This document shows, piece by piece, positions 1 through 14,900 of a stretch of 64,000 nt of DNA (its first letter is position 1; every line of letters begins with the position of its first letter). The notes under the pieces are model-generated. The model did not search any database, was not told where the DNA came from, and was given only the letters and a program-made list of their open reading frames with translations. A program made the translations under genes and the position numbers. This DNA is from Lumbricus rubellus (lineage: Eukaryota > Annelida > Clitellata > Crassiclitellata > Lumbricidae): positions 23,847,609 through 23,911,608 of the forward strand of contig OX243828.1 in NCBI GenBank assembly GCA_945859605.1, given 5' to 3'.

Positions 1-1614
1 TTTTCTCCCTTGGCAGGGGGGGGTGGTATTTCCATCGTGACACCACGATTGACAGTCCACCTGAAAAATTTATTTGAAAGTCGAGATTTTATTGAAAGTG
101 ATACAACACAACCTCTGCCAATTCCAGAATTTATTTAGGCCTGTTTCCACAAGCCACTAGATCTGTCCAGACTTTACCACAGTGGCATTCTGAATATAAT
201 ATTATATTCTGGCATCAGTTCCACAGAAAATATACGAACACAACAAACTGATCGGCATTGTTCTGCAGATTCCGTTAAATCACAAATGAATCAATTTCTG
301 CGTCAACGCTGCAGGCAACCGAAGAGCTCGGTCGTAACCCGGTTTCCATTCTTAACAGGTCAACACGGTCACGGTTGCCCTCAACCGACCGTCAACATTT
401 TCAGAGAAACGCAAATTAAGCTATAAATAAGAAACTTAAAATCAAACATTCTAAACACCAGCAGAATACTTTCTACGTAACCGACGATGATGTCACCTTA
501 AGGCCAAAGAAAACCAGTTTTTCGTTTCATCGCAACTTGAAAGAAAATGTCCCGGCACTGCAGAAAGAAAATGTCCACGCTGCAGCGCCGTCAACAAAGT
601 CCAACCGTGTTGGTCAAACGTAAACGTACAAACGTACGCACATCCAACGTAAACGAACGCACATCCAAACGTAAACGTACGCACATCTGAACGTCGGTTG
701 TTCTCGTTCTCCGATTGTCCATCTTTGAGCTGGCAAAACATTTCTTCCGTGTTCCAACGTTGACAAGTGTCAAAACATTTCTCGCCGTGTGGTGGTGGTG
801 GTAGATCAGGTGGAAAAACCATGAGCAGATCAGCGTTTTCTATAGAAAAATTAACAATAAAACATCATTTGGCTACTTAGGTGATGCTAAGAATGCCTTC
901 CAAAAGTTCTAATAATAATTATTAGAAAAAAGCCTTGTGCTTATTCGTTAATAAGTTAAACTCTCACAAAAATATTTACAAGATGAGGCAACTTTTTGGA
1001 CAGTTAGAAAGTTAGATTGGAACTTGGTAAATGAGAAAGAATACTGTTTACAAACTTAGAACAAAGCTTGGTAAATAAGATAGGGTCACCTTGTGCTGTC
1101 AGTTCGTTGAACTCTAGCGATCGACAAGGCCAGCCTTCTCCATTGCTTTCTTTCTGATAAGATAGGGTAGCTTTTCAAAACTATGATTTTATGAAAGCAA
1201 AGGCTAAGACAGAAATCTAGCGTATAATCATTCCCTATAACCTGTTGCATCTTTTAAATCTTCAAAATGTCGCAAAAGTTGCACCGGTATAATTGATTAT
1301 TCACTGACATTTGCTAAATTATTTACCTTCTGAGGTTCACAAACTAATTCTATCTTACCATTGTGTCCAACTGGAAACTAGTGAAACTGACCGGCAGATT
1401 AAACTTGACCAAATGTCAGTGAATAATCAATGGAATGGGTTCGAGCCAGAAATCAAACAGCAAATATGAAAGATTTAAATTACGTCAACCTCATGTTTTA
1501 TATTGTGCCATGTTTAATGAGCAGACAAAGACCCTTGCTTTACAGTCCAAATGTTCCCAGTGCATTTAACATAACTGTATAAAGACTGTGTTTTGCCTTG
1601 AGTGTTACAGTTAG
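1..1614. other. 3' flank of UPF2
   Basis: No gene is supported here. Bases 618-695 hold a short minisatellite of ACGTAAACGTACGCACATC-type units. Bases 1292-1312 and 1411-1431 form a perfect 21-bp inverted repeat (arm begins ATTGATTATTCACTG) separated by 98 bp. Confidence 0.6.
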
Positions 1615-4600
1615 CTAGACTAACTTGGAGCCAAAAATAGCATCCGCATCTGGCGCGCCCTTGGGATGCTGGTAAGGAACACGTCGGTCGCGGTTGATAT
1701 TCGTTGACGGAAGAGGACGGTTCAACAACGCCAACATCTCTGCCAACAAACACAAACCAACGTTATGATCTCACAATAAACACTATCAGACATGATTCCG
1801 CACCATTCAATTTAATTTTGTTTATATAATTTTGTACTAATGATGTTGCTATATTGCTGTAGAACAGTGCCGTCCAACCTGCGGCCCGCGGGCCGCATGC
1901 GGCCCGCGAGGTGATTTTAAGTGGCCCGCCTAAGCTAGTGAAGTTGTTTCATATTTTTTTTTAATGGAGAAAAATAAATCGCAAGTCAACTTGCATAACC
2001 ATAAGTTCATAACTTGGCTTATTATTTGACAATGTGAACACAAAACCCAGTGTCCACGACGAATTCATTATGATTTATTCCATAGCAATTTCAATACAGC
2101 TTAAACAATTTTCATTAGAATATGCTCGTTGCTTTTAAATTCGACGTTGCGGCCCTCGGCTTCAAGAGACCTTCCTCAGTGGCCCACGGTGTAAAAAAGG
2201 TTGGACAGCACTGCTGTAGAATATTGGTCATTACCAACAGTACTAACAATCCTATGGTCTCAACAGAACATTGCTGCTTACAATTGTGTGACATGGATCG
2301 TTGACTGAAATGCAATTGTACATTAGGGGCCAGGTTGATATAAGCTCTTAGCTTTTTCCGGGCTTCCTGTTGCCTAGAGACCGTTCTGTATCCACTGTTT
2401 GTACTCATATTCTTTTTGTTTCTTTGGCAATAAATAAATAAATAAATAAATTCTGGATATAAGCTCAAAGCCAGCTTGAGATGATGGACAGCAGTCAATG
2501 ACAGTTTAGATAAGACTTGTATTTAATTATAATTTTCTGCTGTATACCTACCATTCTTCTCAAAACTCAAATTGGCTTATATAGTAAGAAGCACCATTGG
2601 CACGATCTCAACTGCATTGAACAGCTCTAGGCTCATAATACAAGTATTGTATTGTATTTAAACATTTATAAAGCGCCTCTAGTAGGGTGAACCGTTCAGA
2701 GGCGTTCAAAGTGCGCAAGGCCCCGCGAGAAGAAACAAGTTTTGAGAAGAGACAAAGCAGAGGAGAGACTACCAGAAAGAGGTGTAGAGCGAACAGAAGG
2801 AGAAAGGGCATTCCAAAGAGAAGGACCAATTGAGGCAAATGATCGAGACTGAGCCATAGCAGTTCTAGACCGAAGTACGTTATCAATAATTGTCTAACAG
2901 GATAAGATGAAGAACAGGGATTTCATAATGATGCAATTGTTATAATTCTTACAAGTTGACTTTGTTATAATACAACCTTGTCACAAGATGAACTGATACA
3001 TACATGCCTCCTAGTCCTAAGACGATGCAATACAGGGTACAGTTGGTTTGAAGGTCATGGAAGTCTAACCTTGATAGTCTTCCTCCTCCTGACGTTCGTG
3101 AATGTCGAGAACCACTTTCTTCATTCGCTCTTTCTCCGCCTTCTCAGCCTGATTTGCAATTCACAATTGAAACAGAATTTCAAAATAAATTCCATCTTGA
3201 TCAGTAGATATGAAAAAATACATAAAGAAAAAAGTCATGCACTCAAAAATATATTATGATACACTCAGTGGCAGCCATGCAGTTTCAGCATGTCGCATCA
3301 GAGTCACGGAAGTAATTCAGTAGGCTGAAGAATTTAGAAAGTTAAAAATAGATTAAAAATTCAAAGAATTTAGTCAGGTCATAAGGCAGTTCAAAAGTAA
3401 AATACGCAGGTCAAATGACCCATACACTGGATACACGTGATAGCATTGCAACGTGGGAAGAAAACTGATAAAATATGGTGAGTTATATCCTCATTTATGT
3501 TGTCTATCCAATGTAGTCTTGGCCTGCCTTGCTTGTGAATACCACACAATTCCTGAAGAAACTACACGGTTATTTGAACACAGTATAATCATACACCAAT
3601 AATTCATAATAAATATGACCAACAGCCATGGTTCAGCTTGCTGCTTCGTTTTCATTCCAACAAACAGGAAAACAGTTCAAATCAAATCAAATCAAATCAT
3701 TTATTGTTCCCACAATAAAACGAAAGATACAGAACATGATGTAACACAAGTGATAGTTAACGTAGTAACACATGTTCAGACAATTGGCTAAAGATCCGCG
3801 ATAAAGAGCATAAGCCACGTACCTCCCTCTGTTCCTGGTACTTGGCAGCAAATGTTGCCGTAAGAGGTATATTTAACATCGCCAGCTAAAACAAAAGACA
3901 AAACTGTATCAGTTTATTATCAACTACACAATTGATTGACTATCATCTAAGTTGCTAACCCACAAAAGATCCTTCGACTAGGAACTGCTACTACAATAAT
4001 GAAAGCATAACAATAAACAAGGCAAGAACAATGTTCAAAGAGAACAAAGACAGCAATCTTGAGGCAACCCCATATGAGGCACGATTTTATACAGCAACCA
4101 GTAATGTGCTTTGCATTCCAAAGATTGTATTGTCTTGAGTATTGCTGTATCCTAGAATATTTAATGCATTGTGTGGTTTATTCCGAGTTGATGTTATATA
4201 TCAGTCAGACAATTGGAACAATAGACGTTACTCATAACAATTAGCACCGTTGTTGCATACATTAGGCATCCATGCGCGTCCAGCACCGTGCTTTATCCAC
4301 TCAGTTGCACATCAAAACTTAACTTGGAATGGCTCCCTACTACTCTTCACCAAATACCTATTGGTCTCTCTCTGTCTCATTCTCACTGTTCTTAAGACTG
4401 TCCTATTCAACCGGGAGCGCTCCTGAGTAGGCAACCTTGAAGCTGTAATAAATAAATAAAATGTATTTTCAAGTCAAGTAATAAAGATGCACACTAACTC
4501 GGTTTTAACCCTTTAATGCTGAGCTGAATTGGTTGCCATGCATCAAAGCACATGCCCATTGCTAAGGGGTTAACAGTAAATAAGTAAGCTGGAAAAGTTT

Positions 4601-5925
4601 TCATGTAGTCAATGGTCTTTCTAACCTGCTGTTTATTTCCTTTTCTCGTTAGGACGGTGAATGGAATACTGGGGTCGAGGGTCATGTACTCTTCGGGGGG
4701 CGATGATTCCGATACCCGCGCGGAAGTCGTTGGCTCCGGCGAACTTGACAAACCCGGAAGGATATTCAAAACTGAACAGAGAAGAACCAACAGGAACTTT
4801 CAGAAGCAGGAAACCAACAGAAAAGGATTATTAATAATTTAATTTAATAAGAATTATTAATAATTTAAACGTCTAAATTAGAGATCTCAATAATAATAAT
4901 AATAATAATAAATAAGTAAGTAAGAGTAAGTATTTTCTTTATTACTCCATTTGAAAATGCACAATGAGACATGATGATGATGAGTTATCTGCCCGAAGAC
5001 AGGTTCCCTAGTTTATGATAGCCATCCATAGATGAGGTGAGTGACATGGTTTTCACTGCCTTCCTTACAGACAATTATGTGTGAGCAACTTGGGAATTCA
5101 AAAAGAGTGTACAGGCATCTACTAAACACAGTTTAAAGTTTGTATGGCATCCAAACAACAAATGTCTTGCACATCAGACTCTTAGTTTGGAAGGGGTGTT
5201 TGAGATCATGGGCACAGGGACAGAGGGAGTAGAAGGTGGGTTGGTTGGGGGGTAGTAGTTGGTGCAGGATATGACCAAAGCACAAAACGTAAATCAATCA
5301 ATCACTTTACACCAATTAAACGAATATTGAAAGACGACATAAAGACTTCAGCCAACTCCAGTGTCCATCTACTTTGTCATAAATGAAAAAAGCTGAATAT
5401 CAGGTAAATAATGTAAAAAATTACTAATGAGATTTCTGTATGAAAACGGTTGGTATGGGATAAGACAGAATTGTCATTACCAGGAGGTTTGACCTTGGCC
5501 GGCGTCTTCACTGCCAAGGGCACGGAGATCTCCACAACCGGTATTTTGACCACCTCCTGTGTTCTTGCCTACAGATAAAAAAACCAGAGTTTCAGTCTTT
5601 CTGAATTCAAATGAAGAGCACTTTTACAAATTGTACAAACAAAACCACAGAAAAACAAATAATAAATAAAGAGCAGGTTAGTATTCTAGGTCTGTTGTAA
5701 CTGCCCTATTGAAGCCTGAGGCTCAGTGGACTTGATGCAACCACTTAAGACAGAAATGTCACAGATGCTGATGTGCTGTCAAATAAAAAGTGTGTGCTAG
5801 TGAGTGTGTGTGTCTTTGTGTGTGTTTACCTGATATGTTTCTTGCATCATCTTGTCAAGCGCTGCCATAAAATCGTCATCCTCCTGGCACTTAATGTGCT
5901 TTGGTCCTCCAGTCAGCACCGTCAC
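1615..5925 (-). CDS. UPF2: UPF2 exons 32-37: UPF1-binding C-terminal domain and stop
   Basis: Exons are 5925-5830, 5568-5481, 4771-4626, 3885-3823, 3148-3070 and 1739-1615 (residues 1314-1511). They match the bipartite UPF1-binding region: the helical part (EDDDFMAALDKMMQET), the hairpin part (VVEISVPLAVK), the LTRKGNKQQ block, and a helix with KERMKKVVLDIHERQEEEDYQ. The last exon reads EMLALLNRPLPSTN...PYQHPKGAPDADAIF before TAG, against EMLQSLAQRP...YQHPKGAPNADLIF in human. The human C-terminal GGRRR is replaced by GSKLV. An ATTAAA on the minus strand (1518-1513) is a weak candidate polyadenylation signal. Confidence 0.95.
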
Positions 5926-8900
5926 CTGGACAAAAACATTGGTTTAAGTAATACTGACGAATAATGACAATTCAACACTGAAATTGTCTCATAAACTTGT
6001 AGAAAATGCCTCTGTGCGAATTTCCCAACAAATACTAGGTAAGAAAACAATGGAGATTTTCAACTTGCTGAATGAAACAGGAAGAATGGAAAGAAATGGC
6101 AAAAATCTTACCATCACAGATTACAGTAACTCTCATCAAATGTGCCAACAGCTAAGTAGTTTTACTGTCCCCGATACAGTAGATAATTGATAACCTATCA
6201 TTGGTGACTGATGGGGTAACACAAATGCAGGTAATGAAACATTTCTGTATATATTGCACCTGTAATAAAAAAAACTTAAAGAGCGTCATGTTTACATGCA
6301 CAGGCATTCCCATTCCCCATTTTTGTGGGGCGTGGTGGTCTAGTGGTGGCGTCGTTGCCTTGGAGCCGGAAGGTCCGAGGTTCGAATCCACCTCCCAGCG
6401 TAAGGACCTTGGGCAAGTCCTTCACTTACAATTGCTCAGCGCTTCGGCGTGAAACTCCGATGCAGTGTCCGCTCTGCATCGGGAGCGCCTCTGAGTAGAG
6501 AGAGCTTGAAGGGGCGCTATAACAAGTGTACATACATACATACATACATACACACATACATACATACATACATTTCCCATACATGTACAAAAACGTTGTT
6601 TTAATATTACAGAAAACTTATTACGATCTGCATTCATCAGAGCAGAGCAAAATTAAAATTTCAATGACAAGTCTGATCCAGAAAGATGGCCAAATAGATA
6701 AGTACACTTGATGTATGTGTGCAGTGCTAGCCAGAACATGCAAGCACCACAGTTTAACGACACTGTGTGATAACAAAGATCACTAGCGACACCCTCCTCC
6801 ATGATCCAGGCTTTGGACTGGCAGTGATGCCATTGGCCAACACGTTTTTAATAACTACCTTGTCATCATCGAGATCTTCTCCGGCAGATTCAATCATCTC
6901 ATCTTCGTATCCGTAATCGTCTCCGTCCTGCTGTTCGTCCAACCGAGAATTCATGTTGTCCTCGTCGTCCAAACCATCTTCTCCCTTCAAAAAACATTCC
7001 ATTCACTTTTAGTTTAACGTATTTGAATAATTTTTTTTATTGCACACATAATACTATTGATAAAAATTCTATTGTGTAGGGACCTTGAGCAAGTCCTTCA
7101 TTCACAATTGATCGTGTGCTTCGGTACAAAACTCCGATGCAGTGTTCGCACTGTACATCTTCTGCTGGTAAATAACTGACCAAGAATGCAATTGATCGCA
7201 TTTGAGCATAGACCGCCAAATCCTCTTAGCAAAAACGAACTCTTCAACGAATTTCACATAAACATTAAACAAGCGTGCTCACGTCACCTTTCAGTGTACA
7301 GAATAATGACGAAGAACAGTCTCGTAAGCTAGTTCCGAGAGGCTGCCTTATAGCCATGAAACTAACAGTGCAAAGCCACATCATTTATCATAATCACCAA
7401 AAAATTGGCCGAGTATGAGCACATTTCTCTGATGGGGTAGTTATTGTATAGGGGATCTTGAGCAAACCTTTTACTCACAACTGCTCTGCACCAGTTGTAC
7501 AGCTAACGTTAAACGCACTCCAAAACTTTGTCTCAGTACCTACTTGTGTTTTATTGTATTGCTATAGGAGGGCACAAGGACATCCCTCTACCTTGTCATT
7601 TCCTCATCCCACTGTCAGTGTACAGTTCATGTACTCACAACTCAGATGGTTAACAATTGCAGGTGCAGAAATCTTAATGTGAACAATTTTCTGCCCTGGA
7701 TGGGGGATTTGAACCCCAACTTCTTGATTGACAGTTCAATAGACTATGCAGCACGCACAGAACGACGAAATGATGGCAGACTTACTTTTTGGCTCTGACT
7801 CTGACTGGGACTCTGCGTTTCTTGGTCGGGTCTTTCGTCCGTCTCGACGTCACCATCGCTGTCCTGAGTACCTGTCGTTGTCTGAGTCAGAGTCTCTGCA
7901 AAAATAATCAAATAATAAATACTGATTAAAAATAATTAAAATAAATAATGATTAAATAATAAATACTGATTAAAAAAATTAATAATTATGAAATAAGAAA
8001 TAATTATGAAATAATAAATAATCATTAAATAATAATCATTAAATAATAAATAAATATTAAATAATAAATAATTATTAAATAATTATTAAATACTAAATAA
8101 TCATTAAATAAAAAAATAATTAATAATAAATAATGATTAAATAATAAATAATGATTAACCCTTATAGGGTCACGAAATTTCTCAACCGATTTTGGTCACC
8201 TGGGGGTAAAAAAATACCCCCAATGTGATTCGCATGATTCCTATGATAAACTTCAATTTTCAAGTATAAAACTAAAAGAAGTTATTTACAGAAGGTTCGC
8301 GGAATGCTCTGGAACAAAGAAACATATGCAGCACTGCAGAAAAATCAAAATGGCGGACAAAATGGCCGCCATAATCTTAAATGGTTATAAGTGAAGTTAT
8401 GTATGCAATGGAAACATGATTTCAGAGTCTAAATCAACATTTTCGAGGTCAAGGAATGCAATGGAACCAAATTCACATATGTGGCACTGCACGAAAATCA
8501 AAATGGCGGACAAAATGGCGGCCAGAATATTAAAATGGCTATCAGTGAAGTCATATGTGCATTAGAAACATGAGCTCAGGGTCCAAATTGATGCTATAGT
8601 AGGCCTATACACTTGTTAACTTCACGTGATTTGCTGTATAGACAATTTCATTTACTCATCCTAATTTTGTGAAACCAAAGCGATTTCTATAATAAAACGA
8701 TACTAATCATGACATACGTTTCTGTATGTCCGTGCTGGAGTCGGAAGCGCCTCTGAGTAGTTTTCTTGAAGAGGCGCTATATAAATACTTGAATGAATGA
8801 ATGAATGATACTATATTATGATTAGATACTGATAAGGAGACATTGTGACAGCAAGACACTCACGTGTAACGCATGCATACTGCTATGTTTATAAACTCCT

Positions 8901-11900
8901 GACTAAAAAGCTACGAAGTGGTGCATTTTCGTACTTTATAGCTGATTTGGGTGCATGGATATATAATGAAACTGGATGCATTCTGTGCATAAAACATATT
9001 TAGGAAAAGTCACAAAAGCGATTTCTTCAACTATTTTCAGGGAAAACATTTTCCGTGAAAAACCGAGCTGGGGGTATTTTTTTACCCCCGGTGACCCTAT
9101 AAGGGTTAAATAATAAACATTCAACTCCTGTTAATTGTGCAAAAATCTCTGACGACGTAAGTACAATCGAAAAGCAGCAGCATAAAAAAAGCCATTATTT
9201 AATTCAGAGAAAATAAAAGCAAATTTTAAAAACAATGCATTCCTATTACCGGTATCAGCTGAGAAACATCAAAAGTCACAAACAAAACACTAGTCCACAA
9301 TTTTCTCAATGATATAACAGACCTTAAGAACGAGGCAAAGTCCAATCATGGTGTCTCACTTCGGCTTATAAAATTGTTGCAAATGCACTTAACCCTTTAA
9401 CGGCGAGCGGAAATAGGTTTCCACGTTCGTCATTAAAGCGTTAAACTGTCAGCAAAGCTTTCTAGGATGCAGTTTTAAAGATCTTCACAAAATGCTTCAA
9501 CCAAAATTCCACAACTATTGAGTAGGACTTTGATGCAGTCTAATCTCCAAAGACCATTCATTCGTTCATATCAGACATTTATATAGCGCCTCTTCAAGGG
9601 TATCTACTCAGTAGCACTCCATTATCTATCATCTCTGCTCTTTACACTAAAAAGAGAATATGAGCAACACGAGAAAAGGTCGCAAGGAAATGCCGCCTAC
9701 CTTGTTCTTCCGATTCTCTTATCGTCGACAGAGCTGATGGGTTTCCGGACGCAGCATCTGGTACAGATGGTTTTATAATTTCCGCTGAAAACAACGATTT
9801 AATCAAATAATTCTTAAAATGTAAATAAACATGCATAAATCAAAGAATTGGAATCAACTGCCAATCTCTCTTCATCGCTCAAACTCAATTCACTATTTCT
9901 GGCCTAGTTAGCTACACTGTTAAGCGGGAGCAGCATACGTCTGTTGGTTCAAGCCCCGGGCTGGGAGTTGACACTTAGAGATTTAGATATCTCGAGCTAA
10001 AACACGCATGGGACGCGGTGGCGCAAGCTGCTGCGGAGCAACTTTGGGCAAGTTGCTTACCCACTCTTCGTTCAAACAACGTTCTGCCACCTCGGTTGTT
10101 GGTCTATACACTTGGAATGGGCTCCAGCTTGCGCTCACTACCTCAAAATGATCTGCCTGTTTTATAGCAGTTGCTCAAGATGTCTCTCTTTAGTCGTTGC
10201 TGAGCTGGAAGCACCTCCAAGTAGGCTTCTAGAAGGGGCATTTTGGCACCATAAAATTTTCGAAATTAATGTATAAATTGTCAAAGGGCATTAAGTCTTT
10301 GGTTCAAAAACAGTAAAAACAAGAGACAAACAGAAAGACCTTGCAGACAACAAGCTTACATAGCTTTGTCTTGAACTCATTGTTGAGCTCCTCCACAGCG
10401 AGCACCGATTCCTCAGCGCTCTGGCAGAGCTTCAGCTTCGGTCGAAGGTACTCGACGGAATCACGGAAGACGTATTCGACGTCCATTGGAAACGGTCGAT
10501 CCTCGTTATACAACAAATTCTTCTTCTTGAACCAAAAGTAATGCTGAACAGACAGACAAACACGAAATCATTCTCAATGTCTCTATTAATTATTAGTTAA
10601 TAATAAAATTAATATTAGCTGGCCTAGTTAGCTACACCGATAAGCGAGAGCGGCATACGTCTGTTGGGTACAAGGGACTGCGGTTCAAGCCCCGGGCTGG
10701 GAGTTGGCACTCAGAGATTTAGATATCTCGGGCTAGCACGCATGGGACACGGTGGCGCAAGCTGCTGCGGAGCGACCCTGGGCATGTTGCTTACCCATCA
10801 TTGTCTTTGGGGAAGGAAACGAGAAACCACCTCACTCTTGTCATCCCAGGTGGCGCAAGCCATAGGTCCTGCCTTTGGGCAGAGAACCATCATCGTCATG
10901 ATCAATAAAATTAATAGACTTTCATTTCTCCACAGAATTTACAATCCTAACAGTCTGCCAATGTTCAGTTTATATGTATGGTAACTACATATCAGGGCAA
11001 CACAAAAAGTCAGTGAAAAATGGTATAAGCTGGTTACACAGGGCAAACTACAGGGGTTGTGGACTCAGCTATCCAGCTATACATCTTTGAACAATGTGGT
11101 ATTGTGCAACTTCTTGTCACTGTTTTTTTGTATGAGCACTTGTTATAAGCACCCCTCCAAGCCAACTACTCAGAGGTGCTCCTGACTACAGCACGGACAC
11201 TAAATCGAAGTTTCACGCCATAGCGCATGAGCAATTGCAATGCTCAAAGTCCCAATGCGGTGGCTTGAGGTGGATTTGAACCTGAAACCTTCTGGCTCCA
11301 AGGCACCGAACCCACCACTGCACCACCACGTGCGCAATCTTTATCAGAAGTTACTGATACTGACCTGAAAGTAGACAAGGAAGCAGTCCAGTTTCTTTCT
11401 GCTCGAGCCTCGATCAAAGTACTGGCCGCAAGTATCGAGAAGTATGCAGGCGAGTCGTATCCGGAAGAGATGCTCCGGAGGATCAAGCGTTGATGGATTT
11501 GCTTCCGCTGGAAAGGACAAAAAAACACGGCCACTGATAAATGCAGGAACATGTAAGAATTGAACTGCAACATAGAACTAGTTTCTACTTCAAAACAACA
11601 TCGATAGATAGACAGATTCCAAGTTCTACATGAACAGAGAAATAAGCAGCTAAACTGATTAATTGCACTGAAGATACTTTTCAGCTGAATCATGGAAAAC
11701 CTGCCTCAAACTAATACGACAAAATCAATCATCAACGCAGATATAGTTCACTTTTTTCCCTTTTCCAAGAGTGATAAAAATAATCTGCAAAGTTGAAATT
11801 ATAATATGATTTACAACTTACTGTCCATCATACAGCATCGTGCTTTCTGTTATTGGCACCCATGGTATGCCTTATGCTTAGAGTTTTTGCTCAGATGCGT

Positions 11901-14900
11901 TTTATAGTGGAACTAAAACCGTCATTTTTCAGCCATGTTTCGGTTGAGAGCACTCCCGAGTAGTAACCTTGAAGAGGTGCTATATAAATCTCCATAGTGA
12001 ATCAATGAATATAGTAGAACCGGAAGTTAATCAGAGAAAAAAAACATCTTCAAAGATTAAATTGCAAGAAATGTGATTTAGAAGGACAGATGGAGAGAGT
12101 CTTGAAATCACTAACCGTCCATGTTAACTCCAAAGGAGATGAACGAGTAGAGCGTGCGAAATATAACCTGAGACTCGACCATTCTGTAGTTGTACAGCTC
12201 ACCAAGAAACCTCACCATACTGATGCGCCTCTGATTGTACTTGGGTAGGTTAACCTGATATCAAACACAAAACCACAAATTAACCTACATACTAATACAA
12301 TTGTGACCTTCATTGTATGTATCTAAAACGAATATGAATCAAAGCTGAACAAAATCTATCATCAAGCTGTCGAATTTGCAACACATAAAACATAATTGTG
12401 AAAAAATGGATTGTTATGATACCCATAGTGGCAATGGGTATCATGTATTTGACTTTCAGGTTTTATTTAACACATTGGTCGCGAGGGACGTGTTAACACA
12501 GCGGTTCCCAACCCGTGGCCCGCGAGGCCACAAAAGTGGCCTGCCAGGCCTCAACAATGGCACTCATCTCTCAAAGAATTAAAGAAAATATATGAAAAAA
12601 TTGACAAATTGGACAGGATAGAACATATAATTATTTTTTATTACAAATTATTCTATTTTAAAGTCTATAAACATCAAACATTCTACTTTGAATTAATTAT
12701 AACAATTTTTATATGCTTTTAGTTAATTAAATTATAGCATTGTGGCCCAACTAAATGCCCTAATGTCCTTTAACTAAAAAAAAGTGGCCCTCGTGTCCTC
12801 CAACTTAGAAAAAGTGGCCCTACAGTCAAAAAAGGTTGGGAACCACTGTGTTACGCACGTCCCAAATTGAGTCATTTAACACAGCAAATGTTAAACAATT
12901 CTATAAGAAGGAACGAAAGAATTACCGGTACATAACTTGAAACCCCTAAGCTACGAACAATGTAAGACTCGACAGCTCACCTCCATGCCCCAGCGGATGT
13001 CCTCTAAGACATCATCAATGATCTCAACAGTCACTGCTTCCTAGAGCAAACAAAGAATCAATAAAAAATGTTTGCTTATTAATTAAACTGATAAGTATGC
13101 AGTAAGATTACATAATATGATAGCACAAGATGATACAAAGTTTAACAGGACTCAAATTTCATTGTATAGCAGCCTTGAAGGCATCCCTCTGACCAACTGC
13201 TCATTAAACAGTCACCCCCAGACATCTATAAAATGAGTGGTCCCCTAGCAAGCTGCCGAGATGTTTGTTCAACAAAATCATGAAATCAGTACCATCACGT
13301 TTCAATGTTTCTTAATGTGATATGCCAGTTAATGCCAGCCAATTAAAAATAAATACTACAATTAGGTAAACATTCAACGCTGAGGAGGGTCTCAATGCAA
13401 GTGCCCAAAAAAGGAAAGTGAAAACAAATCCAGATAAAACAAGCACGAACAAAGCAGAACTACTGAAGCTCACGTGATAAGACGCCAATCCGGCCACAAG
13501 ATTTGCGCAGCAGTGAATGCAGCTGTACCGGACATTCCAGATCTCACAGAAGCACTTCATCGCATACGAACGTATCTGAAAACGCAACAGACGAAAGACT
13601 TTTCCCATTCACAAGAAATCCTTATTCAAATATCGTCAAAAGAAGGTATTGGTTAGATCAATACATAAATATTAAACACTGCTATCTATTGTTGCCGGGT
13701 GTGGTGGCGTAGTGGTGGGTTCGGTGCCTTAGAGACGGATGGTTCCAGGTTAGAATCCACCTCAATCCGCCGCATAGGGACATTGAGCAAGTCCTAGACT
13801 TGCTACTGCTCGTGCACTATGGTGTGAAACTCAGTAGAAACTGCAGTACTTAGTCAGGAGTGCCTCTGAGTAGTGAGCTTGAAGAGGCACTAGAGCATAT
13901 GCGAGAAATAAATAAAATCAATATACAACAAATCACCTAGAGGAGACAAGGCATCACATCAAAGGATGTTACAACAATCACCTACAAGACAATGGATCGC
14001 ATCCTACCTCTGGGTCGTCCCAATTCAGCTTGCGCACCTGGCGCAGCACCTTCTCAATCGACATTCTGTTGAGGTCTTTGTAGAGCAGACGTCGAATGTA
14101 GCTGTGCATTGGCGGCAACTCCTTCTTCGCCTCGTGCTTCACTTCCGGTGGATTGCTGTAGTAGAACGCGTTCTCTATCATCGTAGAGTAGCGACTGTCC
14201 ATATGAAGAGCAACCTTCTTCCGCATCATTACATCCTAAACAATAGAATCATCACCAATGCTGCCATCATCACCAATGCCACATCACTGCAAACATCACC
14301 AACATCACCACTAGCCAGTGTTATTAACCCTTTAACGACCAGCTCCATATTTTTCCGATGCATTTTATTACATGATGGTCATTAAAGGGTTAAGTTTCAT
14401 GCTACTTTTCAGATTAAGTTTTAAGTTTACAGTTTAATTTTAGTTCTAAAATCTGCTCAGTTTTAGTTCGATTTAAGTTTTTGGAACTCTATAGTTTAAA
14501 TTTAGCTCTGAAGACATTCAATAGAAGCAATTAAATGTCATTTTTCATTAATAAGAACAATAAACCTGATTATTCATGCTCTTATACGACCGAGTCGTTA
14601 ACTGTTGCAGACATGTCTGCCACTTGGTTTGTGTACCACATTGGAATAATTAATACAGTTTTCAACTTTTACGTTTAATTTCAGTTTTAGTTTTCTACTT
14701 TTCAGATTAGTTTTATTTGCATTCTCGGTTAACTAAAAAACAGACCATTTCAGTTACCATTATAACTTACTTCCAGTTTTAGTTAACTTAAATATTCAAT
14801 ACTGCCACTGGCATAAAAACAATGAAAAACATCAATGCCTTTGTACAACCACCTAACAACAACCATAAAAAACGAATATAATCTTTATCAAGACCTATTT

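Noticed and set aside
493..822. 109-codon minus-strand ORF in the UPF2 3' flank
   Set aside because: It crosses a short minisatellite, has no family resemblance and no splice partners.
6327..6380. tRNA gene (A- and B-box-like words)
   Set aside because: The same words recur in dozens of copies with a constant non-tRNA body and LINE-like tail, and no complete cloverleaf can be drawn; these are SINE heads.
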